The translations under genes were made by a program, and so were the position numbers. From contig NZ_MJIC01000004.1 of assembly GCF_001758465.1 (NCBI RefSeq), positions 208,484 to 272,483 of the forward strand: a DNA stretch of 64,000 bases, read 5' to 3'. Positions 9,778-17,787 of the stretch are shown here, piece after piece (position 1 is the stretch's first letter; the number at the start of each line of letters is the position of its first letter). Source of the stretch: Marisediminitalea lipolytica. GTDB lineage: Bacteria > Pseudomonadota > Gammaproteobacteria > Enterobacterales > Alteromonadaceae. The notes below the pieces were generated by a model. That model was not told where the DNA came from. It was given only the letters and a program-made list of their open reading frames with translations, and searched no databases.

Positions 9778-10560
9778 GTGACACAAGCGGATAAATCAGC
9801 ATTAATAAAATCACTGGGGTTACACCTTCTCCTTGTGATAGTGTTGCTAATCAGCGTCAGTTTTTCATCGGCGCCAGTGATGCCGCTGGCTAACAGCACG
9901 CCCGCGCCGGTGATTAAAGCCACCTTTATAGATGCGCAGGCAATTTACGATCAGCAGCAAGCGAAAGCCAGGGCAAAGGCACAGGCCGAAGCTCAGGCGA
10001 GGGCAGAAGAACAACGTAAGAAAAAAGCAGCTGAAGACCGCAAACGGCGTGAAGCAGCTGCACGTAAGGCCAGGGAAGAAAAAGCCAAAGCGGCCGCAGA
10101 GGCAAAACGCCAGTCTGAACTGCGCCGTTTAGCTGAACAAAAAGCCCGTGAAAGAAAAGAGCGGGAAGCGGCCGAAAAAGCCGAAGCAGCGCAAAAAGCC
10201 AAAGAAGCGAAAGAGCGCGCCGAAATGGAAAGAATTATGCAAGAGCAGTTGGCAAAAGAGCAGGCTGCCATGCAACAACAGCGACGTCAGCAAGTGTTGT
10301 CAGAAGTAGAACGCTATCAGATAATGATTCAACAAACGATCATGCGTTACCTGAATGCTGACTTTAAAGGTAAAAGTTGTCGACTGAAATTAAAACTGGC
10401 TACTACCGGTTTTGTTTCTCAAGTGAATATCGTAGACGGTGACCCCGCGTTGTGCCGGGCAGCAGAGAGTGCTGTAAGACGGGCAGAGACATTGCCAATG
10501 TCGGACGACCCAGCGGTTTACGAAGAACTCAAAGACATTGATTTAAAGGTGGAGTTGTAA
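9778..10560 (+). CDS. tolA: Tol-Pal energy-transducing protein TolA
   Basis: A 260-residue protein with one N-terminal membrane helix (about residues 12-32), a long Ala/Lys/Glu/Arg-rich helical domain (about 55-175) that spans the periplasm, and a C-terminal globular domain with two Cys residues (SCRLKL and ALCRAAES) that could form its disulfide. It links the TolQR motor to TolB-Pal. The GTG start at 9778 lies 15 bases after tolR. The middle domain is shorter than in Escherichia coli (421 residues in total there). Confidence 0.95.
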   Translation: MTQADKSALIKSLGLHLLLVIVLLISVSFSSAPVMPLANSTPAPVIKATFIDAQAIYDQQQAKARAKAQAEAQARAEEQRKKKAAEDRKRREAAARKAREEKAKAAAEAKRQSELRRLAEQKARERKEREAAEKAEAAQKAKEAKERAEMERIMQEQLAKEQAAMQQQRRQQVLSEVERYQIMIQQTIMRYLNADFKGKSCRLKLKLATTGFVSQVNIVDGDPALCRAAESAVRRAETLPMSDDPAVYEELKDIDLKVEL

Positions 10561-10565
10561 AGCCT

Positions 10566-11924
10566 ATGAGAAAACTAGGTCTGTGGATTACCCTGATCTA
10601 TTTTAGCGTGGTTGGCCAGTTACAGGCGGCGCTTGAAATTGTGATTACCGAAGGGGTGGACAGTGCCCGCCCGATCGCCGTGGTGCCCTTTAAGTGGGAA
10701 GGCGACGGCGTATTGCCTGGCGACTTAACCGATGTAGTGATGAACGATTTACGTCGCAGCGGCAAATTTAACCCGGTGGCGCGTTCGGCTATGCCAGAAT
10801 ATCCCTCTACCGACAGCGAAGTAAATTACGGAGCCTGGGCGGCAATGGGTATCGATACTATTGTGGTGGGCAGCGTAAAGCCCCAGGCGGTAGATCGTTA
10901 TCTGGTTAAGTTTGAAATTATTGACGTACTGCGTGGTCAGATCACCGGCGGACAGTCTAAAATCCTGAACAAGGAAGGCGGTCTGGTAAACAGTCGCGAT
11001 CACATTATTGACGAACGTCAGGTGGTGATTGGTGGTGATGATTTTCGTCAGTATTCGCACCGCATCAGCGATGTGGTTTACGAAAAACTCACCGGTACCC
11101 GTGGCGCGTTTTTAACACGCATTGCTTATGTCATTGTGCGTGACCGCAAAAAAGAAAAACTGCCATTCCAGCTGGTAATTGCAGACTACGATGGCTTTAA
11201 CGAAACCCGGTTACTTTCGTCGCCTGAGCCACTGATGTCGCCATCGTGGTCACCCGACGGTGAAAAGCTGGCGTACGTGAGTTTTGAAAACAAGCGTCCA
11301 CAGATATTTGTGCAAAACATTTACACTATGGAACGTGAGCGAATTACTAATTTCCCGGGGATTAACGGTAATCCGGTATTTTCGCCCGATGGTAAGCAAA
11401 TGGCCATGGTGTTGTCGAAAGACGGTAATCCGGAAATCTACGTGATGGACCTGGCCAGCAAAAATTTACGCCGAATTACGCGCAATCGGGCCATCGATAC
11501 AGAGCCGTCCTGGTCTCCAGACGGTAAGAGTCTGATATTTAGCTCTGAACGGGGTGGTAAACCACAGATTTATCGCGTAAATTTAGATACTGGCACGGTG
11601 CGACGTCTTACCTTTGAGGGTGAACAGAATCTGGGAGCCACTTTTACACCTGACGGCCAGGAGGTTGTTTTGGTGAACCGGACCCGCGGCGACTACCACA
11701 TTGCCAGACAAGATGTGGATAGCGGTGCAATTCAGGTACTGACGAGAACATATTTAGATGAATCTCCCAGTATCGCTCCGAATGGAAGCATGATAATTTA
11801 TAGTACACTATACGGCGATACGCAGGTATTGTCGTTAGTGTCACTGGACGGGCGCTTTAAAGCGAGATTACCGGTGGCTGACGGGCAGGTCAAATCGCCA
11901 AGCTGGTCACCTTATTTATTTTAA
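10566..11924 (+). CDS. tolB: periplasmic Tol-Pal component TolB
   Basis: A 452-residue secreted protein: a signal peptide (about residues 1-21, ending in LQAA), a TolB N-terminal domain, and a six-bladed beta-propeller built from repeats such as [30 protein letters not shown] and [15 protein letters not shown]. TolB moves between Pal and TolA to recycle Pal. Starts 5 bases after tolA. Confidence 0.97.
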   Translation: MRKLGLWITLIYFSVVGQLQAALEIVITEGVDSARPIAVVPFKWEGDGVLPGDLTDVVMNDLRRSGKFNPVARSAMPEYPSTDSEVNYGAWAAMGIDTIVVGSVKPQAVDRYLVKFEIIDVLRGQITGGQSKILNKEGGLVNSRDHIIDERQVVIGGDDFRQYSHRISDVVYEKLTGTRGAFLTRIAYVIVRDRKKEKLPFQLVIADYDGFNETRLLSSPEPLMSPSWSPDGEKLAYVSFENKRPQIFVQNIYTMERERITNFPGINGNPVFSPDGKQMAMVLSKDGNPEIYVMDLASKNLRRITRNRAIDTEPSWSPDGKSLIFSSERGGKPQIYRVNLDTGTVRRLTFEGEQNLGATFTPDGQEVVLVNRTRGDYHIARQDVDSGAIQVLTRTYLDESPSIAPNGSMIIYSTLYGDTQVLSLVSLDGRFKARLPVADGQVKSPSWSPYLF

Positions 11925-11975
11925 CAGATTTGATAAAATCACAATTATATAAGTATAAGGATTAAGAGGATGCAA

Positions 11976-12536
11976 ATGAATAAAGTAATGAAGAGCTTCA
12001 TCATCGCCCTGCCAGTGGTGACTATGATGGCATGTTCATCAGGTCCTAGCGAAGAGGAACTGGCTGCAGAACGTAACCGCATCGCGCAACAACAAGCAGC
12101 TGAAGAGCAGGCCGCTCAGGAAGCAGAAGAACAGCGCGTACAGGCCGAAGCAGTTAAACGCCAGCAAATGGCTGAAGAAATGGTTAAACAAGAGCTGACT
12201 GCTCTGCAAAACGAACAAACCGTTTACTTTGATTTTGACCGTTCAAACATCAAATCAGAGTTCTTCCCGGTACTGGACAAGCACGCTGAGTTCCTGATCA
12301 AGAATCCAGGCACTAAAGTAGTGGTAGAAGGCCACACTGACAGCCGTGGTACACCTGAGTACAACATCGCACTGGGCGAGCGTCGTGCTAAATCAGTACA
12401 AACTTATCTGTTGAATGCAGGTGTTAGCTCAAGCCAGATTTCTGTGGTTTCTTACGGCGAAGAAAAGCCTGAAGTAATGGGTTCTTCTGAGTATGCATTC
12501 GCTCAGAACCGTCGTGGTATCATTGTTTACCAATAA
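11976..12536 (+). CDS. pal: peptidoglycan-associated lipoprotein Pal
   Basis: An OmpA-domain lipoprotein (186 residues from this start). The lipobox is TMMAC. The peptidoglycan-binding OmpA-C domain shows YFDFDRSNIK, VEGHTDSRGTPEYNIALGERRA and ISVVSYGEEKP. An in-frame ATG at 11970 sits directly on the ribosome-binding site (aagagga), so the ATG at 11976, 5 bases from that site, is the better start. A Gln/Glu-rich linker follows the lipid Cys. Confidence 0.95.
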   Translation: MNKVMKSFIIALPVVTMMACSSGPSEEELAAERNRIAQQQAAEEQAAQEAEEQRVQAEAVKRQQMAEEMVKQELTALQNEQTVYFDFDRSNIKSEFFPVLDKHAEFLIKNPGTKVVVEGHTDSRGTPEYNIALGERRAKSVQTYLLNAGVSSSQISVVSYGEEKPEVMGSSEYAFAQNRRGIIVYQ

Positions 12537-12537
12537 G

Positions 12538-13341
12538 ATGAACAATCCCAATAAATCCTATTTAAAAGCCATTGCTCCTGTTGCAATGGCTTTGTTGTGT
12601 CTGCCGTTTGGTGCCCTGGCACAGTCGACTGGTGCGCCGGTTTATAATGTTGGTGACAGCGATATCGAAACACGCTTAACCGTGTTAGAGCGCAAGGTTA
12701 ACAACCGCGCAGAAATGCAACATCGCTTGCAACAGCAAATCGATACCATGCAAAACGAGCTGGACGAGTTACGTGGCGCGGTTGAGGTACATACCAATCA
12801 ACTGCAAAAAGTGCTCGACAGACAGCGTGAGTTGTATCTTGAAATCGATAAGCGTGTTGAGTCCTTAAAGCAGTCAGGATTTAGTGGTGCAGCCAGCAAT
12901 GGCCCGGCAACAACTACTGTAGATAACACGCCAGCGGCAACGCCGGTTACGCCTGCGGTAACACAACCATCAGGTTTGTCGGAGTCGGATGCTTACGAAA
13001 AAGCCGTTAATTTAATTCTGAAATCCCGTGAATACGATAAAGCTATTCCTGAATTCCAGGCTTTCATTGAACGCTTCCCTGACAGCAGCTATGCGCCTAA
13101 CGCGCATTATTGGCTTGGCCAGCTATTGTTTAATAAACAACAGTGGCAGGACGCCGCGGCTCAGTTTGAAGTAGTAGTAAACAAGTTTGTTGATTCGGCC
13201 AAACGCCCTGATGCATTGCTTAAGCTTGGCGTAATCGCCGAGAAGGTGGGCAATCAGGCACGGGCTAAAGCTTTATTTGAAGAAGTGATTAATAATTATC
13301 CTAATTCATCTGCGCGAAAGCTCGCTGAAGCCAGACTATAA
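12538..13341 (+). CDS. cpoB: cell division coordinator CpoB (YbgF)
   Basis: A periplasmic protein of about 267 residues. From the ATG at 12538, one base after the pal stop, it has a signal peptide (MNNPNKSYLK through GALAQ), an N-terminal trimerising coiled coil (about residues 35-100), a Thr/Pro/Ala-rich linker, and TPR repeats (SDAYEKAVNLILKSREYDKA and later). CpoB couples PBP1b activity to Tol-Pal constriction. An upstream in-frame start at 12493 lies inside pal and is unlikely. Confidence 0.93.
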   Translation: MNNPNKSYLKAIAPVAMALLCLPFGALAQSTGAPVYNVGDSDIETRLTVLERKVNNRAEMQHRLQQQIDTMQNELDELRGAVEVHTNQLQKVLDRQRELYLEIDKRVESLKQSGFSGAASNGPATTTVDNTPAATPVTPAVTQPSGLSESDAYEKAVNLILKSREYDKAIPEFQAFIERFPDSSYAPNAHYWLGQLLFNKQQWQDAAAQFEVVVNKFVDSAKRPDALLKLGVIAEKVGNQARAKALFEEVINNYPNSSARKLAEARL

Positions 13342-13363
13342 TTTTGACCAAAGCGTTAAAGTG

Positions 13364-13390
13364 AAAAAGGGAGCCTATGGCTCCTTTTTT
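13364..13390 (+). terminator. terminator of the tol-pal operon
   Basis: Stem ggagcc/ggctcc with loop tat, flanked by A residues on the left and T residues on the right, 22 bases after the cpoB stop. Confidence 0.85.
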
Positions 13391-13493
13391 ATTGGCATAA
13401 GTAAAGTGCGGGTTGAATACTGCACGAATTGATTTGTTTTTAAGCGGTTAAACGGTTTTTGACACAAAACTGCAAATAAATGGGTTTTTAAGG

Positions 13494-13521
13494 TTGCACC
13501 GCCGCCGGAAATGAGTAATAT
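13494..13521 (+). promoter_or_regulatory. tRNA-Lys array promoter
   Basis: TTGCAC (13494-13499), a 16-base spacer and TAATAT (13516-13521), followed by a GC-rich discriminator (GCGCCCG). That discriminator is typical of stringently controlled stable-RNA promoters. The first tRNA starts 40 bases further on. Confidence 0.6.
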
Positions 13522-13561
13522 ATGCGCCCGTTGCCAAGACAAGGTGACGCGATAAATCGAA

Positions 13562-13637
13562 GGGTCGTTAGCTCAGTTGGTAGAGCAGTTGACTTTTAAT
13601 CAATTGGTCGCTGGTTCGAATCCAGCACGACCCACCA
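13562..13637 (+). tRNA. tRNA-Lys (UUU), copy 1
   Basis: A 76-nt tRNA with the CCA end encoded. Acceptor arms GGGTCGT and ACGACCC pair. The anticodon loop CTTTTAA gives anticodon TTT. The T arm has GGTTCGAATCC. Confidence 0.97.
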
Positions 13638-13664
13638 CTCCTCGATTTATCACCAATTTGAAAT

Positions 13665-13740
13665 GGGTCGTTAGCTCAGTTGGTAGAGCAGTTGACTTTT
13701 AATCAATTGGTCGCTGGTTCGAATCCAGCACGACCCACCA
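13665..13740 (+). tRNA. tRNA-Lys (UUU), copy 2
   Basis: Identical in sequence to copy 1, 27 bases downstream of it; encoded CCA. The very short spacer points to a common precursor. Confidence 0.97.
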
Positions 13741-13785
13741 TTTCAAAGCGCTTTAAGCGAATCCAAAGTTACACCAAGTTTAGAT

Positions 13786-13861
13786 GGGTCGTTAGCTCAG
13801 TTGGTAGAGCAGTTGACTTTTAATCAATTGGTCGCTGGTTCGAATCCAGCACGACCCACCA
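13786..13861 (+). tRNA. tRNA-Lys (UUU), copy 3
   Basis: Third identical copy, 45 bases after copy 2; encoded CCA. Its last 18 bases are the start of the repeat that follows. Confidence 0.97.
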
Positions 13862-14104
13862 TCTTCCTAAAACTCTAAAGCCTACCACTGTTAGAATAAG
13901 CTACACATGCTCGCGCCGGATGCGAACCAGCGAAGCTGTTCGACACTAAACTCTGTTTAGTGAACGTGCTTTAGCACGGCCCGAAGGGTGAGCCTTGTAA
14001 AGGCGAATCATCCAGCACGACACACCATCTTCCTAAAATTCTGAAAGCCTATCACTGTCAGAATAAGCTACACATGCACGCGCCGGATGCGAACCAGCGA
14101 AGCA
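13844..14104 (+). repeat. rtT-like tandem repeat, 166-bp period, starting in the tRNA-Lys 3' end
   Basis: The last 18 bases of the third tRNA-Lys reappear with small changes at 14010-14027 (ccagcacgac followed by acacca), and the sequence after each copy is also alike (atcttcctaaaa, agaataagctacacatgc, cgccggatgcgaaccagcg). The period is 166 bases; the second unit is cut short near 14104. The first unit can form strong hairpins: cactaaac/gtttagtg (13944-13962) and cgtgc/gcacg (13965-13978). The second is followed by aagcact/agtgctt. In design it resembles the rtT repeat after Escherichia coli tyrT. The rest of the gap up to nadA shows no gene. Confidence 0.7.
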
Positions 14105-14230
14105 CTCCTAAGTGCTTGAAACAAACCAGCATCAGCCCCACATTATCTACAACGCATATTTTCGGCATTATTCATCCTGATTATTTTATAAACAGTCTCT
14201 TCAGTGTATGAAATTTTTATGACACTCGTG

Positions 14231-14236
14231 TATAAT
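14231..14236 (+). promoter_or_regulatory. nadA -10 element
   Basis: A consensus TATAAT 42 bases ahead of the nadA start. No good -35 is seen at the expected distance (TGAAAT at best). Confidence 0.5.
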
Positions 14237-14277
14237 CGCCGCCCGTTCAGCCACAACCAGGTTAGGTATCTACAACC

Positions 14278-15336
14278 ATGACAATAGCTTATCGTATTGA
14301 CCAGATTGATTATCCTTTTCCGGCAAAACCAGCCGTTTTATCTGACGTTCGTAAGGCTGAACTTAAAGATAAAATCAAAGTGTTGTTAAAAGAAAAGAAC
14401 GCTACCATGGTTGCGCATTATTACACTGACCCTGAAATTCAGGCGTTGGCAGAAGAAACCGGTGGCTGTGTAGCGGATTCGCTGGAAATGGCACGCTTTG
14501 GTCGTGATGCTGCTGAGCAGACGCTGCTGGTTGCAGGCGTAAAATTCATGGGCGAAACGGCCAAAATCCTCAGCCCGGAAAAACGCGTGTTTATGCCAAC
14601 TATGGAAGCAACCTGTTCATTAGACTTAGGTTGTCCTATCGAAGAGTTCTCGGCGTTTTGTGATGCACATCCTGATCACACTGTTGTGGTTTATGCTAAT
14701 ACGTCTGCTGCCGTTAAAGCACGCGCTGACTGGGTGGTTACCTCCAGTATTGCGCTGGAAATCGTCGAGCATCTCGATAGCCTGGGTAAACCCATTATTT
14801 GGGGTCCGGATCGCCACCTGGGTTCTTATATTGCTAAGAAAACCGGCGCAGAAATGCTGATGTGGCAGGGCGAGTGTATCGTACACGATGAATTCTCGTC
14901 TCAGGCGCTTCAGGACATGAAAGCGCTGTATCCTGAAGCCGCAGTACTGGTTCACCCAGAGTCGCCTGCCAGTGTGGTTGAGATGGCTGATGCGGTAGGT
15001 TCTACCAGTCAGCTGATTCAGGCAGCACAGGATATGCCTAATCAAACTTTTATTGTAGCAACCGATAAAGGCATCTTTTACAAAATGCAGCAACTCATGC
15101 CAGAAAAGCAGTTTGTAGAAGCGCCCACAGCCGGTAATGGCGCAACCTGTAAAAGCTGCGCACACTGCCCCTGGATGGCTATGAATGGTCTGGAAGCGAT
15201 TTATCAGTCACTGACTACTGTTGATACCAGTGCCCACGAAATCTTTGTTGACGACGCGTTAAGAGAGCAAGCACTGATCCCATTAAACCGCATGCTAGAC
15301 TTTTCGGCACAGTTAAAAGCGAAAAAGAGCGCTTAG
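14278..15336 (+). CDS. nadA: quinolinate synthase A
   Basis: A 352-residue enzyme that condenses iminoaspartate with dihydroxyacetone phosphate to quinolinate in NAD synthesis. The three cysteines expected to hold the 4Fe-4S cluster can be seen in the family contexts [23 protein letters not shown] and [10 protein letters not shown]. Length and motifs match the gammaproteobacterial form. The gene follows the tol-pal/tRNA-Lys block, as in several gammaproteobacteria. Confidence 0.96.
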   Translation: MTIAYRIDQIDYPFPAKPAVLSDVRKAELKDKIKVLLKEKNATMVAHYYTDPEIQALAEETGGCVADSLEMARFGRDAAEQTLLVAGVKFMGETAKILSPEKRVFMPTMEATCSLDLGCPIEEFSAFCDAHPDHTVVVYANTSAAVKARADWVVTSSIALEIVEHLDSLGKPIIWGPDRHLGSYIAKKTGAEMLMWQGECIVHDEFSSQALQDMKALYPEAAVLVHPESPASVVEMADAVGSTSQLIQAAQDMPNQTFIVATDKGIFYKMQQLMPEKQFVEAPTAGNGATCKSCAHCPWMAMNGLEAIYQSLTTVDTSAHEIFVDDALREQALIPLNRMLDFSAQLKAKKSA

Positions 15337-15441
15337 TGCTTAATTAATCAGCATTCGGCCTATTTATTTAAGGCTAGTTCTTGATTCGTAGCGCGGCTTT
15401 ACCTACTATACGCGCACTTAATTACTGCATTGCGGTAATAC

Positions 15442-15623
15442 ACAATTTGGAGAGATGGCTGAGTGGGTGAGCATTCGGTCGTCGAAGACGAAAAAGGGTG
15501 ACTTAACGTCACGCTTTTAGAAGCGCAACGGCGAGACAGGAAGTCGAGACTGGGTGACGATCATCACGGATGTGTTAATGATAAAGCGCTTCGAAGAAAC
15601 AATTTGGAGAGATGGCTGAGTGG
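15442..15623 (+). repeat. 25-bp direct repeat containing the 5' end of tRNA-Ser
   Basis: The segment 15442-15466 (acaattt plus the first 18 bases of tRNA-Ser) is repeated exactly at 15599-15623, where it leads into the intact tRNA. After the first copy the sequence departs from the tRNA. The 132 bases between hold an inverted repeat (gaagcgc near 15521, gcgcttc near 15587) and a small hairpin (gtgac/gtcac), but no ORF. The first copy is therefore a tRNA 5' fragment, not a gene. Confidence 0.8.
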
Positions 15624-15696
15624 CTGAAGGCGCACGCCTGGAAAGTGTGTATACGTTAATAGCGTATCGAGGGTTCGAATCCCTCTCTCTCCGCCA
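15606..15696 (+). tRNA. tRNA-Ser (GGA)
   Basis: A 91-nt type II tRNA with encoded CCA. Acceptor GGAGAGA pairs with TCTCTCC. The anticodon stem CACGC/GTGTG encloses CTGGAAA, giving anticodon GGA. The long variable arm (gtatacgttaatagcgtatc) is typical of tRNA-Ser. Confidence 0.96.
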
Positions 15697-15705
15697 GATA
15701 TAAAG

Positions 15706-15730
15706 AAACCGGCTTTTGCCGGTTTTTTTT
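15706..15730 (+). terminator. tRNA-Ser terminator
   Basis: Stem aaaccggc/gccggttt with loop tttt and a run of T residues, 9 bases after the tRNA. Confidence 0.9.
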
Positions 15731-16392
15731 ATCCAGAACAAAATGGTTGTCGCTGCACTTGACGTTTTGCAATTGTCGCCAGTCAATTTGGTTCAAAATT
15801 GAGCTTCCGATAGAGTTCTTTAGTGTAAGCAGCGAACTCAATGTACCACTCTTAATCTTCCACTATTTTAGGTTAAACCGCTGCTGCCGTGGAGTTTAAG
15901 AGCCATCAACAGACATTACTGCTCTCAGGAACAACCTAGCAATGGTGAAGCTCGTTCATAATTTAACCTCGCATAAAGAATGATCTAACGCTGTTTAAAA
16001 TACTATCGAAGTCGGTGATTACACTATTAGCCTAGGCTTAGTGTTTACTTAGGGAAAGAGGTTGGAAACCTGTACCTAAATTCACGGTTAGGATTCGTAA
16101 AGTTTTGGAAACGGCAGATAGTTAAAAACATTTACGACAGGGTACTGACAGAAACCAATCCCTTTAAAAAGAGGGGCTCTTACGAAGCGATCAGTATTAT
16201 CTTGTTTCCTCTCTACAACGAAGTCTATTTGCATTGATTCAAAGGCTATCCCAGCGTTGCCTTCCGGAAGGAATTGTGTGAATACCTAAAGTCTTCTGAG
16301 GCTATACATATGAATGCGTTACTACATAGCGAACCGGTTAGACATCGTGTACGCTGATACTGCTTTTCGTGTAACTTTATCAGGGATGAAAT
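15731..16392. other. gene-free, AT-rich stretch
   Basis: Some 660 bases after the tRNA-Ser terminator hold no ORF worth calling on either strand, no RNA gene that I recognise and no clear repeat. It may be decayed mobile DNA, but I see no transposase remnant. It forms the left part of an accessory patch that runs to about 17.7 kb. Confidence 0.6.
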
Positions 16393-17043
16393 ATGCAACT
16401 GAATGATGCAATACCAGAACGCAGAAACTTAATCGTCTTCTGTCTTACCACAGTTATTTTTATTGTTGGAGGTGGTGATATTGAAAGCGACTTGAAACTT
16501 CCTCTTTTCGGGATAGTTTTAGATAATCCTGAAAACTTGATTGCTATTTATTGGTTCGTATTCATCTATCTGATTATTCGATATTTATTGGTTTTTAGGG
16601 GCGTTAGTTATAGTGACGAAAGCCGGTACATATACAACAAAAAATCTTGGAGTTCTGCTCTAAAATCTCTCTACATGAAATGCATGCCAAAACAAGCCAT
16701 TTTTTATTTCGTTAAATGGGGTGTAAATGGCAATACAAAGTACGGAAAGTTTAAAATTAAACTAAAAGAAGCCGGTGCTGAAAATTACACAAAAGCTAAC
16801 CTCCATTTCAGCGTAGACTCTGTAAGAGAATCAGAGGAATCTAAGCTTTATCTTATATTAAATCTTCCGGAGTCAACTGGAAAGTCCCTTAAAAGTGAAG
16901 AGATAAAGCCAACCTCAACTTCTTTTATTCTTCAATCGTTTTTTCTGGTTTTAATATGCTCTTTCTTTAACAAATATGCTTCTGATTGGTATGGCCCTTT
17001 AATTTTCACAGTGCTTACATTGGGGTTTATTTGCACAATTTAA
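16393..17043 (+). CDS. orphan membrane protein of unknown function
   Basis: A 216-residue protein not recognised from any family. Hydrophobic segments lie at about residues 13-27, 47-68 (IAIYWFVFIYLIIRYLL), 178-193 (FILQSFFLVLICSFF) and 198-215, suggesting four membrane passes. A Lys-rich soluble region (about 80-170) lies between the second and third. Codon use is AT-rich (many aaa, ttt, tta), unlike the GC-balanced neighbours, which suggests horizontal origin. No recognisable operon partner. The ATG is preceded by a weak site (agggatgaaat). Confidence 0.6.
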   Translation: MQLNDAIPERRNLIVFCLTTVIFIVGGGDIESDLKLPLFGIVLDNPENLIAIYWFVFIYLIIRYLLVFRGVSYSDESRYIYNKKSWSSALKSLYMKCMPKQAIFYFVKWGVNGNTKYGKFKIKLKEAGAENYTKANLHFSVDSVRESEESKLYLILNLPESTGKSLKSEEIKPTSTSFILQSFFLVLICSFFNKYASDWYGPLIFTVLTLGFICTI

Positions 17044-17787
17044 ATAGCTCGAGTCGCATAGATCCCGTTACTCGCTTTTCATAAAAAACAAAGCACTCGA
17101 GTGAAGTTTGTGGCGAATCGTGGCCCGGCAATACCGCTATAAACGGTGAGCATCTTGCCGTTATAATGAACGATTGTTATTTGCGCAGTTTCCAACTCTG
17201 TACATTATCAAAATGACTGCGGGTACCTTGGTGAAGGCGAATGTACACTGTTGAGTCAGCACCCACAAAACTCCTTAACAATGCCAAAATTTCACAACTG
17301 TCCAGTCACATTGTATCGGGGCCTAGCCAGTGTTCAAATGTGATGATACCCAGCGATTCGATACTAGTGTCAATGACTGGTACTTTTTCAAGAGCGTTTA
17401 CATCGTTGTTGCTTTGCGAGTCTGACGTTCTAAAAACCGGCTTTTGCCTGTTTTTTTATGCTCATTATTTACTAATTGTAACAATTTGGGCATACGTAAA
17501 CAGTGCTTGCTCACAACGTAACTCTAAGCATCTTTACTATTATCTTTTTTCTAAATAATAAACAGTAGGTTACCGGTTCTCATGCGGTGAGATTCGCAAT
17601 TTGATACGCAAACGCCGGCTGGACTACGTTCGACGAGCTGCGTCTCTCAACGTTAGTTTACATTTTCTGGCAACTTTACTTACTCCTAAGCAGCTTGTTT
17701 ATTCGCTCAGCTATTGACCTGTGGGTCATTTTGATAAAGGTTAGTAATAATCAGCATAAAAATAATGACGACAGGAAGGAAACCCAA
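17044..17787. other. accessory intergenic stretch with a duplicated terminator
   Basis: No convincing gene is present. A 105-codon ORF (17241-17558) crosses a terminator-like hairpin and looks accidental. That hairpin, aaaccggc-tttt-gcctgttt with a T-run (17434-17457), is nearly the same as the tRNA-Ser terminator at 15706-15730. A short palindrome tgacc-tgtg-ggtca (17715-17728) lies 60 bases ahead of the Tat-TldD gene and could be an operator. Confidence 0.5.
17434..17457 (+). terminator. second copy of the tRNA-Ser-type terminator
   Basis: One mismatch in the stem relative to the copy behind tRNA-Ser, loop tttt and seven T residues kept. No gene it would naturally serve lies just upstream. 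Confidence 0.6.

Noticed and set aside
10021..10271. Minus-strand and alternative-frame ORFs across tolA
   Set aside because: They are shadows of the Ala/Lys/Glu-rich tolA helix region, whose base bias keeps other frames open.
13562..13861. Three equal repeats with short spacers as a CRISPR array
   Set aside because: Each 76-nt unit folds as tRNA-Lys with encoded CCA; spacers are of unequal length and there are no cas genes.
15449..15466. A second tRNA-Ser starting at 15449
   Set aside because: Only the first 18 bases match; anticodon arm, T arm and acceptor partner are missing, so it is a fragment.
15517..15841. Two minus-strand ORFs over tRNA-Ser, one with the peptide ERDSNPRY
   Set aside because: A well-known false call: antisense translation of a tRNA-Ser gene gives this peptide in many genomes.
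17241..17558. A 105-codon plus-strand ORF in the accessory patch
   Set aside because: It runs through a terminator hairpin with a T-run, has no ribosome-binding site, and shows no protein-like pattern that I can recognise.
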